A stretch of DNA of 64,000 bases from Steromphala cineraria (taxonomy: Eukaryota > Mollusca > Gastropoda > Trochida > Trochidae): NCBI GenBank assembly GCA_916613615.1, contig OU744725.1, forward strand, positions 9,778,708 to 9,842,707. The letters are read 5' to 3'. Made by a program: the position numbers and the translations under genes. Shown piece after piece: positions 24,331 to 36,589 of this stretch. Below the pieces are notes generated by a model, which saw only the letters and a program-made list of their open reading frames with translations, did not search any database and had not been told where the DNA came from. How positions within the stretch are numbered: the stretch's first letter is position 1; each line of letters opens with the position of its first letter.

Positions 24331-24828
24331 CTGAAGGAAATATTGATCTTTCATATGAAAATGTCATTTTGGGTTTCAAGGGCAAAAATAATAATCCATA
24401 AAATGCTGTCCTTTTAAAAGTGAAACATACTTTATATAAATTTAGTGTAAAAAGGATAAAGCCCACTTTCAAAGTTTTTCAACAGGAAATACTGAACTAC
24501 TACAGAGCTACAAAATACATAGCATTTTCAAATGCAAATCCAACAAAATTATATTCTTTCTGGTCTTCCTTCAATACACTCTTCTCAAATATTGAGGTTA
24601 AACTACAGAATCATTGAAAATTAACCATGTATAGTTATATTCTTACTCTGTTTACAATATATCTGTACTAGTATTAGATTTCCAATTTCATGTCTGTAAC
24701 AGTATTTGTTTTATGTAATTACGAATAACTATATCAGCCCTATGAGGACTAAATGAATCAGCTGATTGTATGTATCTTTATGTATGTGTTATTGGGTAAT
24801 AAATACATAAAAAAAAGAAAAGAAAAAA
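24331..24828 (+). mobile_element. 5'-truncated LINE (L1/Tx1-like C-terminus) with A-rich tail
   Basis: A perfect 14-bp target duplication (AGATTGGACTATGT, 24317-24330 and 24829-24842) brackets a 498-bp insertion. It encodes the last part of a LINE protein in one frame: segments NVILGFKGKNNNP and VLLKVKHTLYKFSVKR, then KPTFKVFQQEILNYY and KLYSFWSSFNTLF, closing with TGA at 24615-24617. One in-frame TAA follows NNNP. A 3' untranslated stretch of about 190 bases and an A-rich tail (aaaaaaaagaaaagaaaaaaa) follow. The C-terminal pattern resembles L1/Tx1-group elements from memory; the clade is uncertain. The perfect duplication implies a fairly recent insertion. Confidence 0.78.
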
Positions 24829-25073
24829 AGATTGGACTATGTTGAAACATGATCAATATTACTGTGCGTATTATGAATATATCAAAATAAAAACAGGTAT
24901 GAACATGATGGTTATTCAAAATATATGAAGTTTTAGTATTTGTTAAGATGTTTGCATGTGCTCTATCATTTGCTGCAGCTGCTGTTCATTGAAAGGTTCC
25001 TTTTTGTGAGAATTTGATCGACATCTTTCAAGTATTTAAGTGTTATAAAGTGGATTATGTAAAGCATGTTTAA

Positions 25074-25429
25074 AGGGGCAGTAGCACGTTTTTTGGGGGA
25101 ATATAAGGTGATGTAAGGAAAATTAAAATGAATGGTTCCAATTGAAAAACAATGTATTCAAACAAAATGAAGCAGTAATAATTCAAATATATAACGTAAA
25201 GTTTAGCCATGCGATTCCTTTTTCTTACGCAAAATGAATTAAAGGTGTTCACACAAAATGGCCGCCAATGGATTTTATGTGAATCTCAATACTTTGTCCT
25301 CTGACTATGAATGATTGGCTTGTGTAATGAGATTTTTGACACTGTCAAAATAATACATTTAGCATTAACTTACAATTATCAGTGAAAATTTTAAAATATA
25401 AAATTATAAAAAAACGTGCTACTGTCTCC
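25074..25429 (-). mobile_element. TTAA-flanked MITE, copy 1 (reverse orientation)
   Basis: Terminal inverted repeats begin AGGGGCAGTAGCACGTTTTT and the element is bordered on both sides by TTAA. Length is 356 bp. It is the reverse complement of the copies at 43026, 53342 and 59504, sharing internal blocks such as 'ggccgccaatggatttta' and 'agccatgcgattcctttttcttac'. It has no coding capacity. TTAA duplication is the hallmark of piggyBac-type transposition, so a piggyBac-related source is the leading suggestion. Confidence 0.85.
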
Positions 25430-26782
25430 TTAAGAATAGAAACCTCGATGAAAATAAAAACTCAACATGGTATGTAATGTGAATGTAGCAAAGTTGCTAT
25501 AGAGATATGAAGCGTTGACTACAAATGTTTTATTTGTGTTATTGAATGCCATTGATATGGTGACATTGCTAATCAAGAAGGAAACGCTTATCATGTTTAA
25601 TATATTTTGTGCTGTCGAAATTGAATATTTTATTATGATTTGATTCTGCTGATGTTTGATGTTGGAATCTAAAGACTGCACTTTTGATAATCATTAGCAT
25701 TATTAGAAATGCGGTGAACTAGTTTACAGTATATATCAAATAAAATACTTTCATCTTTAACAATATGATATTAACGAGATTATATCAAATATATGTAAAC
25801 GAGATAGCAAGCAATAAAAAGCGGTGTCAATAGCATTTCGTTTGATCTGAATTTACAAGCATTTGGTTACTCTCTACAGAATATAACATCTCTCAGAACA
25901 AGAGGCAAACTAAATAATATAGCTATAGAATAAAGATACTCATAATATTATATAAAATCTAACTTAAAAATAGTAAAATCAACAAATTATATATATGAAA
26001 TGAAAAATATTTAATTATCACTTGGAGTCAATTTTGTTTTTAGATTTCAAGAGGGCAGGAAAATGATAATGATAAATATTCTTGTTACAGAGATTAGAAC
26101 AATTTCAAAAGAACTAAAATGTTTCCATACGGTACTTCGATTGAATTGAAGAGAACCAGTTTAAGCAGGAAATTGTCATTAAATTACCACATTTTTTTTT
26201 TCTTCTAATTTTTTTTAATTTCTGCCGAAATTATTTTGGCCATGAAGAGTTTCCTCTTAATAAAAATGGCTTTCTTCTTACTTTTTTGGGTAATCCTTTT
26301 ATTCCAGTTTTAAATCTAAGTTCCATTTCTTTCAGCGTCATTTGTACTGTTGGGTTTGTTGATCTGTTACTCTATCCTAACTAGATGGATACTTTGAGCG
26401 TTAAAATCGGTTTTGTTCGATTAACAGATATAACTACAAATTATTGGTCGGTACCGTGAGTGGTGATCGAAAGTAATAACATGTATTTATGTATATGTTG
26501 TAAAAAAGTATTAATCGATTGCATGTCACGTAAGCGTAGGAGTCGGCGAAAAATGCGATGGGGGTAGGAAGTAATAGGTAAACGTTTTCTGCCTTCTTTA
26601 TACCATGAAACTATGCTGTGCTGCCTATACATGTATATGCCTTCATGGCTGTCTTTTTAGTTTGCGTTTGAAAAAAAGGTTTGTCTCTCTTAAACATCGA
26701 TACGTACCCACGCTAACACACATATACACACATACATTAAATATACATGTATATGGTTAATGCAAAATAACATCTGTGAAAC

Positions 26783-27552
26783 ACAAATAACTATACCCTC
26801 ACGCTGCAGCACAAATAACTATACCTTTATGTTCAATAAGTCACGCTGAAGCACAAATAACTATACCCTTATGTTCAATAAGTCACGCTGAAACACAATA
26901 ACTATACCCTTATGTTCAATAAGTCACGTTGCAGCACAAATAACTATACCCTTATGTTCAATAAGTCACGTTGCAGCACAAATAACTATACCCTTATGTT
27001 CAATAAGTCACGCTGCAGCACAAATAACTATACCCTTATGTTCAATAAGTCACGCTGCAGCACAAATAACTATACCCTTATGTTCAATAAGTCACGTTGC
27101 AGCTCAATAACTATACCCTTATGTTCAATAAGTCACGCTGCAGCACAAATAATTATACCCTTATGTTCAATAAGTCACGCTGAAGCACAATAACTATACC
27201 CTTTGTTCAATAAGTCACGTTGCAGCACAAATAACTATACCCTTATGTTCAATAAGTCACGCTGCAGCACAAATAACTATACCCTTATGTTCAATAAGTC
27301 ACGCTGCAGCACAAATAACTATACCCTTATGTTCAAAAAGTCACGCTGAAGCACAATAACTATACCCTTATGTTCAATAAGTCACGCTGCAGCACAAATA
27401 ACTATACCCTTATGTTCAATAAGTCACGCTGCAGCACAAATAACTATACCCTTATGTTCATTAAGTCACGCTGAAGCACAATAACTATACCCTTATGTTC
27501 AATAAGTCACGTTGCAGCACAGAAAACTTTACCCTTATGTTCAATAAGTCAC
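26783..27552. repeat. Minisatellite, 42-bp unit, about 19 copies
   Basis: The unit reads approximately gcagcacaaataactatacc + cttatgttcaataagtcacg + ct. The full-length period is exactly 42 bases (for example 26931 to 26973), with recurrent 41-base variants missing one A in 'cacaaataac'. Variation is concentrated at 'cgctgcag / cgttgcag / cgctgaag'. The 42-base period leaves a 14-codon repeat open for a few units (26912-27193), but the 41-base units break the frame, so a protein is unlikely. Confidence 0.93.
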
Positions 27553-28700
27553 AAATTCACATTATTGGAGCATTGTGAATTCAACCTAATGATAATATCC
27601 CTTAAATAAGGGCAAATCAATGCCGATGTAATTTCATCCTGGATTTAATTCAAGATTTGTTATTAAAACTTGGTATTATGAGTTAAAAAAATACTAATTT
27701 TATTTACATGAAAGTTTATGACCGCTTATTTAAGGACAAATATTGTTTGGAATTGATGTAATTACCCTACTTTCTCCGAAGCCTATATCTGTACAATGTG
27801 ACCTTTTATCACTATATTGTAGATTAAGTATGAGGTCCATTCTTCTTGAGTACGTGTAGCAATCTATTGTGACTCTCTTGACCTGATCACTCAATCGCTG
27901 TTAACCTCTAACTCTAAATATTATCAACTTGAATTATTGGTTCCACTTCTACAAAATTGTTCTCATCCAACCTTTCATTGAAAATTGAACTATATTTGAG
28001 GAAATGTGAAGAAAATTGTTTTGAAAAGTACTTTTATTATTGTTCTAACCGCTAGGAATCTTAGAAATATTGATAGAACTGTTCAATAAAATTGTCTTCT
28101 TTAGTTTCGGGAGCTTTTAACATACATCAATGCATGTATGAGTTAAAATCTTGGTAGCAGCTTAAGTTTTTTATGACCTTTTCAGCTAATTGCATTCCAT
28201 CGGAAACATGTTGCTGGTAATATACATGTACTCAAATTGGTTGCATCACGTAAGTGACTTTGTAAAAAGTAAATAATAAATAAAGATAAGGGGAGATATG
28301 TCATATGATTCTGATGTTTTGGTATTTTATTCTTGAAAGAAATGTGATTATGTATGTACACGCATCACAAACCTGTGTGAATCTTTACATTTCTACTACT
28401 GGCTAATATGTTGAACAGACATATGGATCAATATATTTATATCATAATACCCAAACATTTCGCAAGTTATTTTGAATAGATGAGCTAGGGTTTTTAAGTA
28501 CATATACATGCCTATTACTGCACAATATTTGATTAAGATAAGATAAGATAAGATAATCTTTATTGTCCCAAAAGGGAAATTTGTTTTTTATAATTACAAT
28601 TCTCCAGAAATGTGATGACAACTTATTACATAATATTCAAAACAATTCATATAAAAAACAATTCACATAGACTAGAATACATGTAAAACGTGATGCAGCA

Positions 28701-28960
28701 TTAGACAGAATTTATTTCTCTAATGCTGCACGGAATGAACGATTGGCGGAACCTGTTTGTTCGAAAAGTCGGCAAACGAAGCCTACGTCCGGAAGGTAAT
28801 GTTGAAAATTCCAAGAAAAGTGGATGGGAAGAATCACCCCAAATTTTGTTTTCTTTTTTTGAAAACTGCTTCTTATAAAAACTGCCGATCGTTTCAATGG
28901 GAAGCCCAATAATCTTTGATGCAGTATTCAAGATGTTGGACAATTTATTTCTATTTTGAA
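28701..28960 (-). pseudogene. Rex1-like LINE, protein C-terminus
   Basis: The frame contains NTASKIIGLPIETIG, then SSHPLFLEF, LPSGRRLRLP and FRTNRFRQSFIPCSIREIN, ending in a stop at 28701. This D/S-SHPL...LPSG-R-P...RTNR...SF-P series is characteristic of the last part of Rex1-type proteins as I remember them. It is separated from the RT frame by a shift near 28980-28985. Confidence 0.7.
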
Positions 28961-28981
28961 CAGACAGGTTCCCAAACCAAC

Positions 28982-29640
28982 TTAAAAGTTAAATGTAAGG
29001 ACACTTTGAATGAAGGTTCTGTAAAACAACATCATGATGGTTTGATCAATTTTAAAGTGTTTCAGTTTCCACAAGAAATGTAAACGTTTTTGTCCTTTCT
29101 TATATATCTTCTCAGTATTCTCATTCCAAGAGAGTTTAGAATCAATGATAGTACCTAAGTATTTATATTCATTTACTTTTTCTATAACATTTCCATCAAT
29201 ACACACAGATTCTAATGTTGACTTTGTTCTCCTAAAATCAATTATCATTTCTTTAGTTTTTTGAACGTTCAAATATAAAAAAATAGCATTACACCAATCC
29301 ACAAATCTTGATATCTCGGATCTATAGGCAAGTTCTGAATCTCTAATTAGGCCTACAACTGCAGCGTCATCAGCAAATTTAATGGTGAAACACGAATCAG
29401 CATTTGAGAAACAAACATTTGTGTACAAAATGAACGAAATTGGCGAAACAACACAACCCTGTGGAGCACCATTAGATGTACATACAGTTGAAAATTTAAC
29501 ATTATTGACTTGTACAAATTGCTGTCTGTTGACAAGGAAAGAATGAATCCATCTAATAACATTTGAGTTTACATTCATATGACAAAGTTTATCAAGTTTA
29601 ACAGATGTGGCTGAATCGTATTAAAAGCAGAGGAGAAGTC
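28982..29640 (-). pseudogene. Rex1-like LINE reverse transcriptase, catalytic part
   Basis: In the 198-codon frame 28982-29578 the RT motifs are GAPQGCVVSP (residues 37-46), KFADDAAVV with the catalytic aspartate pair (about 67-75), YKYLGTIID (138-146) and FYRTFIQSVLTF near the end. The preceding catalytic box, VDFSSAFNTIQP, is readable at about 29590-29640 in a different frame, so a frameshift lies just upstream of 29578. The main catalytic residues are present; the protein is inactive because of the frame breaks. Confidence 0.82.
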
Positions 29641-29648
29641 AACAAACA

Positions 29649-29885
29649 TTATCGGACATAGGAACTATAATTTTCCAAGTGTTTATAGATGTTATTAAGA
29701 AGAGTTATTGTTGCATCATCTACTCCACGTCGTGCTCTATAAGCAGATTGATAGGGGTCTAAAACGTCAATCACATCCTTTAACAAGAAATTATTTACAA
29801 TTCGTTCTAGACATTTCATAGCAACAGAGGTGAGAGCTACTGGTCTGTAATCGTTATTGACAGAGGGTTTTTTCTTTTTAGGCAA
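29649..29885 (-). pseudogene. Rex1-like LINE reverse transcriptase, N-terminal fingers
   Basis: The segment includes NDYRPVALTSVAMKCLERIV and YQSAYRARRGVDDA, the RT motifs that precede the first catalytic box. The frame ends in TAA immediately before the region where VDFSSAFNTIQP continues in another frame. Confidence 0.78.
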
Positions 29886-30127
29886 TGGGAAAATTTTAGA
29901 TGTTTTCCAAAGAGTGGGAACATGATGGAAATTTAATGAGAATTGAAAAATCTTTTGGAAAATATCAGCCAGTTACACTCTGCATTCTTTAAGTACTACA
30001 CCTAGCAAATTATCAGGTCCACAGGCTTTATGCGAATTTATCTTTGCAAAAGACGTTATCACATCATCTTTAGAAATAACTAACACATCACATGGTGAGA
30101 GTGATTCAAGTACATTGTTTCTTTCTT

Positions 30128-30920
30128 CTAAATAATTACAACTATCAAATCTAAAATAAGTTTAAATGAGTTTAACTCATTTGCAAATACTAAGTCATCA
30201 TTTGATTCTATCTTGTTAGGTTTGCTGTTTGATCCAATAATAGTCTTGATGCCATTCCAAGCATTCCTCAAATTGTTAACAGAAAAATGTCTTTCAATCT
30301 TAATTTTATAATCATCTTTACATTTTCTTGTCAAAGCAACTATTTCTTTCTGAATCTCTTTGACCTTAACTTTATCTCCAGCACAAAAAGCCCTTCTCTT
30401 TTCATTCAACACTACTTTAAACTCTTTAGTAACCCATGGCTTGTTGTTTGCAAATAATTTAACACATTTGAGAGGTACAATATTGTCTACACAAAAATTT
30501 ATATAATCAGTTACAGAACTTGTGAGCTCATCTAAATTGATAAAATTATTTCAAATACACTCTTTTGTCCAAGATTTTACATATTTTACAACAGGTTTTT
30601 CTGACTTGAGTTTCTGACGATATAATGGCACTAAGTAGACTGTATTATGATCTGATGTCCCCAAAGGAGCCTTAGCAAAAGATTTGTACGCGTCCTTCAC
30701 ACTGCCATAGCATAAGTCAATGGTATTCCTTGATCTTGTGGGGCACTTCACATACTGGTGAAAAGTTGGCAGAACGCGCTTTAGTTGTAAGAAATATTTG
30801 TCCGAACTCTCGGGGGAGGTAATACGGTCTCACAGAGATAGACAATAGCTCAATGTCATTATTACAAACTGTGTCTCTTACTACATGATGTTTACACCAG
30901 CGTTCGTTAATAAGGACTAA
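30128..30920 (-). pseudogene. Rex1-like LINE endonuclease remnant and linker
   Basis: Three pieces are visible. At about 30830-30920 a segment with INERWC, RDTVCNND and YYLPREFGQ corresponds to the middle of an APE-type endonuclease. At 30551-30790 VLPTFHQYVKCPTRS, NTIDLCYG and GTSDHNTVYLVP form its end, with the SDH catalytic motif. At 30128-30412 a basic linker (LNEKRRAFCAGD, RNAWNGIKTIIG) leads to the RT. The stretch that should join the first two pieces, including the GDFN motif, is missing, indicating an internal deletion of perhaps 150 bases. Confidence 0.7.
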
Positions 30921-32904
30921 GCATATTGTTTTGACAATAAAGAAGTTGTTATCAAGAACACATTGCTTTCCTTCTATATTTCACTTTTGCCTTCAGGGAT
31001 TTATGCATGGTATTTTGCACTTTTTTAAAAGGTTTTTGAAGCTGAAGAGCTTAACTGTTCTTATCTCTGTCAGAGCAATATGTCATCGTGACACTGTTGA
31101 TGTAACTGAAGCTAGAAATTAGATTTTCTGGTGTACGATTTCTACATATAACCCTTGAGGGCTTCAGTCTCTACACTCTTCAATCCCCTTAATTAGAGAT
31201 GATGCCAAGCATCAAGACTCTCTTTGTAATGGGTCAACTGAAGATTTCATGTAAAAAGGTCTTCCTTTTGAACAGATTCAACAAACACAACGGGATTACT
31301 TTTGACTATTGATAAATCATTCGCCATACATAATACATTTCTTACTTGCTATTTGCACGTTTTGAAGAGTCAGTGTTTTACGCCCCTTGGACAATATTTC
31401 AACCATAGATGATCAAGCAAGTTATTTGATTTGGAAGATGAATACAATCACAATCTCATTGATACAAGTTGATATCTACATGGAAGTCCTTTGATGTTTG
31501 AAATTTAATTCAATAAGTGTATATATTTTTGTTGTTGAAAAAACTTAGATTTGTTAGTCATTATATGTATTTAACATTGAAATAGCTACATAAACCATAA
31601 TGTCCCTTCTGGAAAAATATTTTTCTGTTGTCTTCTATCCTTTCTTACTGAACCCTTTTTCTCGATATGTTTGAGTTTAGAACAGTACATTAAATAACAT
31701 ATAAAATACGTTATGGGAAGTAGTCTCCCTACAGAGGTAGATCAATTGTTATAAAATATTCAACAAACTCCTGGTTCAATAAGCTCAGTTTGTAAGAAAA
31801 TACAATATTAATCAAATGTTACATCAACGTATTTTGGAATGCCGTTCTCATCATATTTTGGGAAAAGATCGATTTAATCAATTAAGAACAAACTTTTTGT
31901 TAATAGCAGATGAAGAAGATGTATAACTATTAGCAAAGGGCTAACTGGATTTCCCCCATCAGACACATTTGTTATTGTAGGTGACAATGTGGTCAATTGT
32001 AGAGACAAGTTATTATTTGACATTGTGATGGGCTATTGGTCAATTCTTCACCTTGTGAGAATTAAATATTTAATACCTCTCTATCAGTTTAAGAAAATAA
32101 AAACAGGCATTCAAAGGAAGATTCCCAATTAAAAATATACACACAATGACATATAAATCGATCATGCCAGACTGTTTTACAAAGTTTTAATATATGTTAA
32201 TATTTGGTTTAAGCAACACAAATGCTATCAGTTGAACATCTTTCTACATCAGCATGCTTTTATAGTCATGTTGCCTATTTCCTCAAAACTCTTTGATTAT
32301 TCTTATGACATCAATATCAAAGATGACTTGTATGTACAAAACAATGTTTGTTTTACAGCCAGATTGCAAGAATATTGGCTTTTAGAAATCTGACTTCCAA
32401 AATAATATGAATAAAGCTGGGGGAATTTCCAAAGGCAATTTAGTTTTTTCCAGTCAATCAGGTGTTGCCCAAGACCATGTCTGTTATATTTGTATTTCTC
32501 ATCAATAGCAAGGGCAGATATTTTGGTTTGGGGTACAGGTATAAACGTTATGTGGATTTTAGTATAGCTAATAAAAGCTAATTCTAAATATAACTAAGTT
32601 TTAGTAACTTAGATGGTCATTTAGTAACAGATACTATAGCCAGTAAGATTTAAGTCAACATGGTCTTTCTGTCGAGTGTCTGATCAGAACGTTGACCAAT
32701 CGAGTAACTGAATAAATATGTTAATATAAGACGCAATAAGACCTTTAAATTTGAATTCGTTTTCATTTGTACCAATCATACGGTTCCAATGATCAAAATA
32801 ACTGTTAAATCAAAAGGGAAAAAAATAATCCATTAGCATAGCTTACATGAGTATTCAATGCTTAACACCTAACATAGTGATCAATGACTTACCCACTTTA
32901 ATAT

Positions 32905-33640
32905 AGCGTCATTCCGTCCGTCCGTCCTTCCGGCCAATCAACTATCTCAAAAATTAGATCAACAACAAAACTTTGCACACTTATGAACCACAGCCTTGTC
33001 TTGAGTCCTTGGACAAGTTTTCAATTCTCTTTTTTTTCTCGTTTTCTAGAAATGTCACATTTTGGACTTATTATTAGTTTGTTAGACTAAAAAATTGTGT
33101 GTGCAATTGGGACAAAGATAAAAAACTGCCACACCTAATGAAGTGAAATCATGGTATGCGTACTCTAGTGATACTCTTGATCGTGTTTAAGTGACAAATT
33201 TGCATTTGGGGCCACGTGGTATAAATAAACTGTCACTTGTTGTTTGATCGTGTTCGAAAGCGATTTCAGAAAAATCATCTTTGAGGAAGTTATGACCCTT
33301 GGATTTGCAAAAGGACTTAATTAACAGGTCTTAGACACTATAACATCTAGGTGAATGAAATTTCAATTTCATGATACTCTTGCTCGAGTTTGAAAGCCAT
33401 TTCCAAAATTATTTTTGCAGAGTTATGGCCCTTGATTGTGCAATTGGACTTAACAACTCTTATGCTCCAATGGGGAAACAGTTCTCAGACACTATTATAA
33501 CCACTTACATGAAATTTAGATTTTAGATACATCTGATGATACTTTTGATCGAGATTGATCGACATTTCAAAATTATGTTTGACAGAGGTATGACCCTTGA
33601 GTCTGCAAGTGGACGTGGAGGGATTAGCTTATAGAATAAT
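32905..33640. repeat. Degenerate tandem repeat array with CCGTCCGTCC lead
   Basis: After 'cattccgtccgtccgtccttccgg' and 'atctcaaaaattagatcaac', at least three diverged units of about 150-190 bases follow (about 33165-33345, 33346-33495, 33496-33640). Each contains 'tgatact.ttgatcg.g', 'catttc.aaaatta', and 'gttatg.cccttga.t.tgcaa.tggac'. This style of repeat is familiar from bivalve genomes. It separates copies C and D of the duplicated segment. Confidence 0.6.
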
Positions 33641-33659
33641 GTTGGAATATGTGAGCCAT

Positions 33660-36540
33660 GCTCAGTTCTTGTGAATATGTAAGCTAAATAACATCACCCA
33701 AAGCAAATCAAACTCTAGTTTTACAGATAGTAGGAGTTTAAATGTACCGGGAAAAACTATTTCATAATCATTAGACTTCATGTGTAGTTTCGAATTAGAG
33801 CTTTTGTAACAGAATTCGATACGATTTTTTAATTGCAGTTTCTTAATGATATTCGACACATTCAGTTTCTCTATTCAAGTATGTTAATTGAAAACATACA
33901 TTCTTTTCAAGAGTTTTCTATGTAATTGATACCATTAACAACTTACTTCGGAGCCTGTTCATTGCTATACAATGTAACAATCAGTTTGATAGGCACTATT
34001 TACCATGAAGCGTTCGTTCAGTCATTCAGTCCACTATATTGTTGTTGGAGTGTTACTTCAATTCTTCTTGATTGATAGTGGCAATTTGTTGCGACAACCT
34101 TGACCTAATGACGTTGTTCCCGTTAGCCCCTAATTCTGAATATTACTAACTCGACTTGTTGGTTCGACTTCTACAAAATAATTGCCAATTCAATCCTCTT
34201 ATGTTTCCTTGATAAATGAACCATATTTGAGTAAATGAAGGGAATGAATACACATCAAGTGAAATGTTGTAATTACTTTTCCATGAAATTGACTTCTTCG
34301 TTTTCAGAAGCTTTACTGATACAATCAACTCATCTATAATTCAACAGGGAAACAAGGTCAAATCATTTATAATTCAACAGGGAAACAAGGAATACTAGGT
34401 TCTAAATTTTCCAAATACTTAAATCACAAATAACACGTCGGTGAAACTTTCATAATTCAGGGTAATTTAGAACAGCTCGAAATTTCATCTTAAACCTATT
34501 AGGAATTGTTTGCCATCGGTTTGGATAAATCATCAAGGTTTTCTTTGAAGATTTTAAGAATAAAGAGTTAACCAACCTTGCTGCCCCCGTGAAGTTCACT
34601 TCTAATTACCTTCCAGGCTAGGACTGATTTTTGATATATAATATAATTTTCCCACTTTTTCCAAAAGGTTTGTGGAGATATACATTCCCCTTTCTGCCAG
34701 ACAAAAAGTGTTCATCTGACACCTTTGGTTATTTGAGTGAAACAATTATGTATCTTTAACTCTGGCAAGATTTGCACAAATGTAAAGGTTTTAAACCACA
34801 CAAATACTGCTGTTGAGGCCGCAAACTTATGTTAGAATGCTGTAGTTATTATTACTGTGTAATAACTGTATCACCATTCTACCATCCGTGCCAATATTAA
34901 ATTTAAAATATAATGCAAGTTTTGTTGAACACAAATATCTAAGGAATATGGAGGGGTATTAATAAGATACATGCAGAAAAGACAATTTTCATTTAACATT
35001 ACATAAAATGTATTTTTGGTTTACGTTCTTATGATATTATGGAAAAGATTGACTGAATCATTTTAGGAAATAGCTTTTTTTGCATAACAAAAAGGAAGTT
35101 ACAATAAGCTTCACTTCCTCTTACATAACCATAAATAGCATTGAGCAGAGGGAAATATTATTTTACATGTACAGATGTGTTTTTAAACGTGACCTTGTTG
35201 ACATATGAAGAGAACTAATATTTGCCTTCTGTCTGAAAACGTGAGATAATTCTTCATCGCTGCAACGTGTTTGTAATCACTTCGATTAATGGTTTTCCAC
35301 ATGAGAAAGATACATTGGTCAAACATCACTTCAACTGTAAACTGATGATTAAATGTCGCACGCCTTTCTCTTAGTATTTAAAACAATGTTTTGTGCAGTT
35401 TTGTTTGAAAAGGCATTCAAATAATGATTCTAAATAAAGATGTACACATAAGGATATTCATTAACTACAGGGGCAGTCATATCAAGGTTCATACATTTCA
35501 TATGTTGCTTAAGGGCAACAAATCACTTTTTCATTGTGATGTCACGGTTTGTCTATGACGCCACATTCTATACGGGCCAATGCTGAGAGGTAGGTTTTGA
35601 GTATTTTCTTTGAATTTGGGACTACAATAATAAACAGAAAATTATATTCGTGCCCATGACATATGACATTTATGACACTCGTGCTTTAATATCAGTATTT
35701 AAATACTAAAATTGAAACACCAGTGTTATAAACATAATGTGTCATGGAAACCCATAGGACATCCTCTACTCGTATAAAGTAAACAATCATGGAAATGAAT
35801 AAAATTATATAAAAAGTCAGATTTACAAAGTTCTATCTTGCATATATTTTTTGTATTTAAGTAACTTAAATGCTCTCTGTTGAACATCCTGCTACAACAG
35901 CATACCTGTATCAACGAAGCTCTTACCATATCCTAGCATCTATCTGGTTAAAAGTCTCTGACGCCTGGTTATACAAGGCTTTCCTGTCATGTGGTTTTCT
36001 ATTTTCTCAAAAGTCGTTGATTATTCTTATGATGATAACTGTCATCAATACTAATGATGAATTATATGTACCAAACAATGTTGGAATTGTAAACCCTATA
36101 TTCGGGGTTTTGCATGCTCTCTTCCAAAAATGAAGGTTTGCGCAAGTGCTATGTCCAAAGAAGAAATGATGATTTGGCAGTCAGATATCTAAAATCAAAT
36201 TCATTAGACAATGTCTTTTAATTTTCATAAACGAAATTGAATTTTAGACACTTTTATATGTATGTAATATTTATAGTATATTAAGTTAGACTAAGCTTCA
36301 ACATTGCCTTTCTATCGAGTTTCCTTACACCACTCATTAGATTACAATGACGAAATAACAGTGAAATCAAAAGTTAAGAAATATTACTTTCACTAATGAT
36401 TACGCTGTAGAGCTAAACTCTGACCACATAAAATGCCTTATTCACAACCGCTATTGGATCTGAATATGTCATTGTTCTAAACAAACAAACATTCATGATT
36501 ATTACGTTCTCTGAATAACATCACATCAATGTGGATAGAA
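33660..36540. repeat. Duplicated segment, copy D
   Basis: Modules in order: 33740-33950 (matches 36590-36770, sharing 'ctgtaacagaattcgatacgat'), core 33950-34250, 34480-34760 (matches 37320-37620), 35190-35330 (matches 37640-37760), 35874-36120 (matches 32215-32400), 36120-36515 (matches 39430-39830 inverted). Within it a 39-base local tandem repeat ('tataattcaacagggaaaca', 34333-34390) is present once in copy E. No gene was recognised; the 87-codon frame at 35870-36133 has no support in copy C. Confidence 0.7.
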
Positions 36541-36589
36541 TACAATCTTGATTTCATTTAAGATTTGGAATTTCATTTTATTTTTACAA

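Larger units (their letters stand above)
28533..30934 (-). mobile_element. Rex1/CR1-like LINE, decayed, with pentamer tail
   Basis: The minus strand carries endonuclease, reverse transcriptase and a short C-terminal domain in broken frames. It ends with '...gggacaataaagattatctta' followed by repeats of TCTTA, a 3' end typical of Rex1-type CR1 elements. On the 5' side similarity starts inside the endonuclease. The host sequence resumes at 'gttttgacaataaag' (about 30932), which aligns with 37451-37464 of copy E, so the junction is well placed. At least five frame breaks are visible. A block of the endonuclease containing the GDFN region is missing between about 30770 and 30810. Confidence 0.85.
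27680..32800. repeat. Duplicated segment, copy C
   Basis: The core module (about 27735-28010; 'acttcggagcc'-like block, 'tgtacaatgtgacc', 'atttgaggaaatgtgaagaa') matches 33950-34250 and 36765-37085 and, more distantly, 13185-13405 and 20995-21265. Downstream modules continue in the same order as in D and E: 30936-31080 with 37455-37600, 31100-31330 with 37660-37860, 32215-32400 with 35874-36100, 32640-32700 with 36290-36340. The Rex1-like LINE at 28533-30934 interrupts it. No gene was found. Confidence 0.65.

Noticed and set aside
26912..27193. Open frame of repeated 14-residue units
   Set aside because: It is a by-product of the 42-bp minisatellite period; 41-bp units break it and no start or splice context exists.
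26783..27552. CRISPR-like array
   Set aside because: Units are contiguous near-identical copies without unique spacers, in a eukaryotic context; it is a minisatellite.
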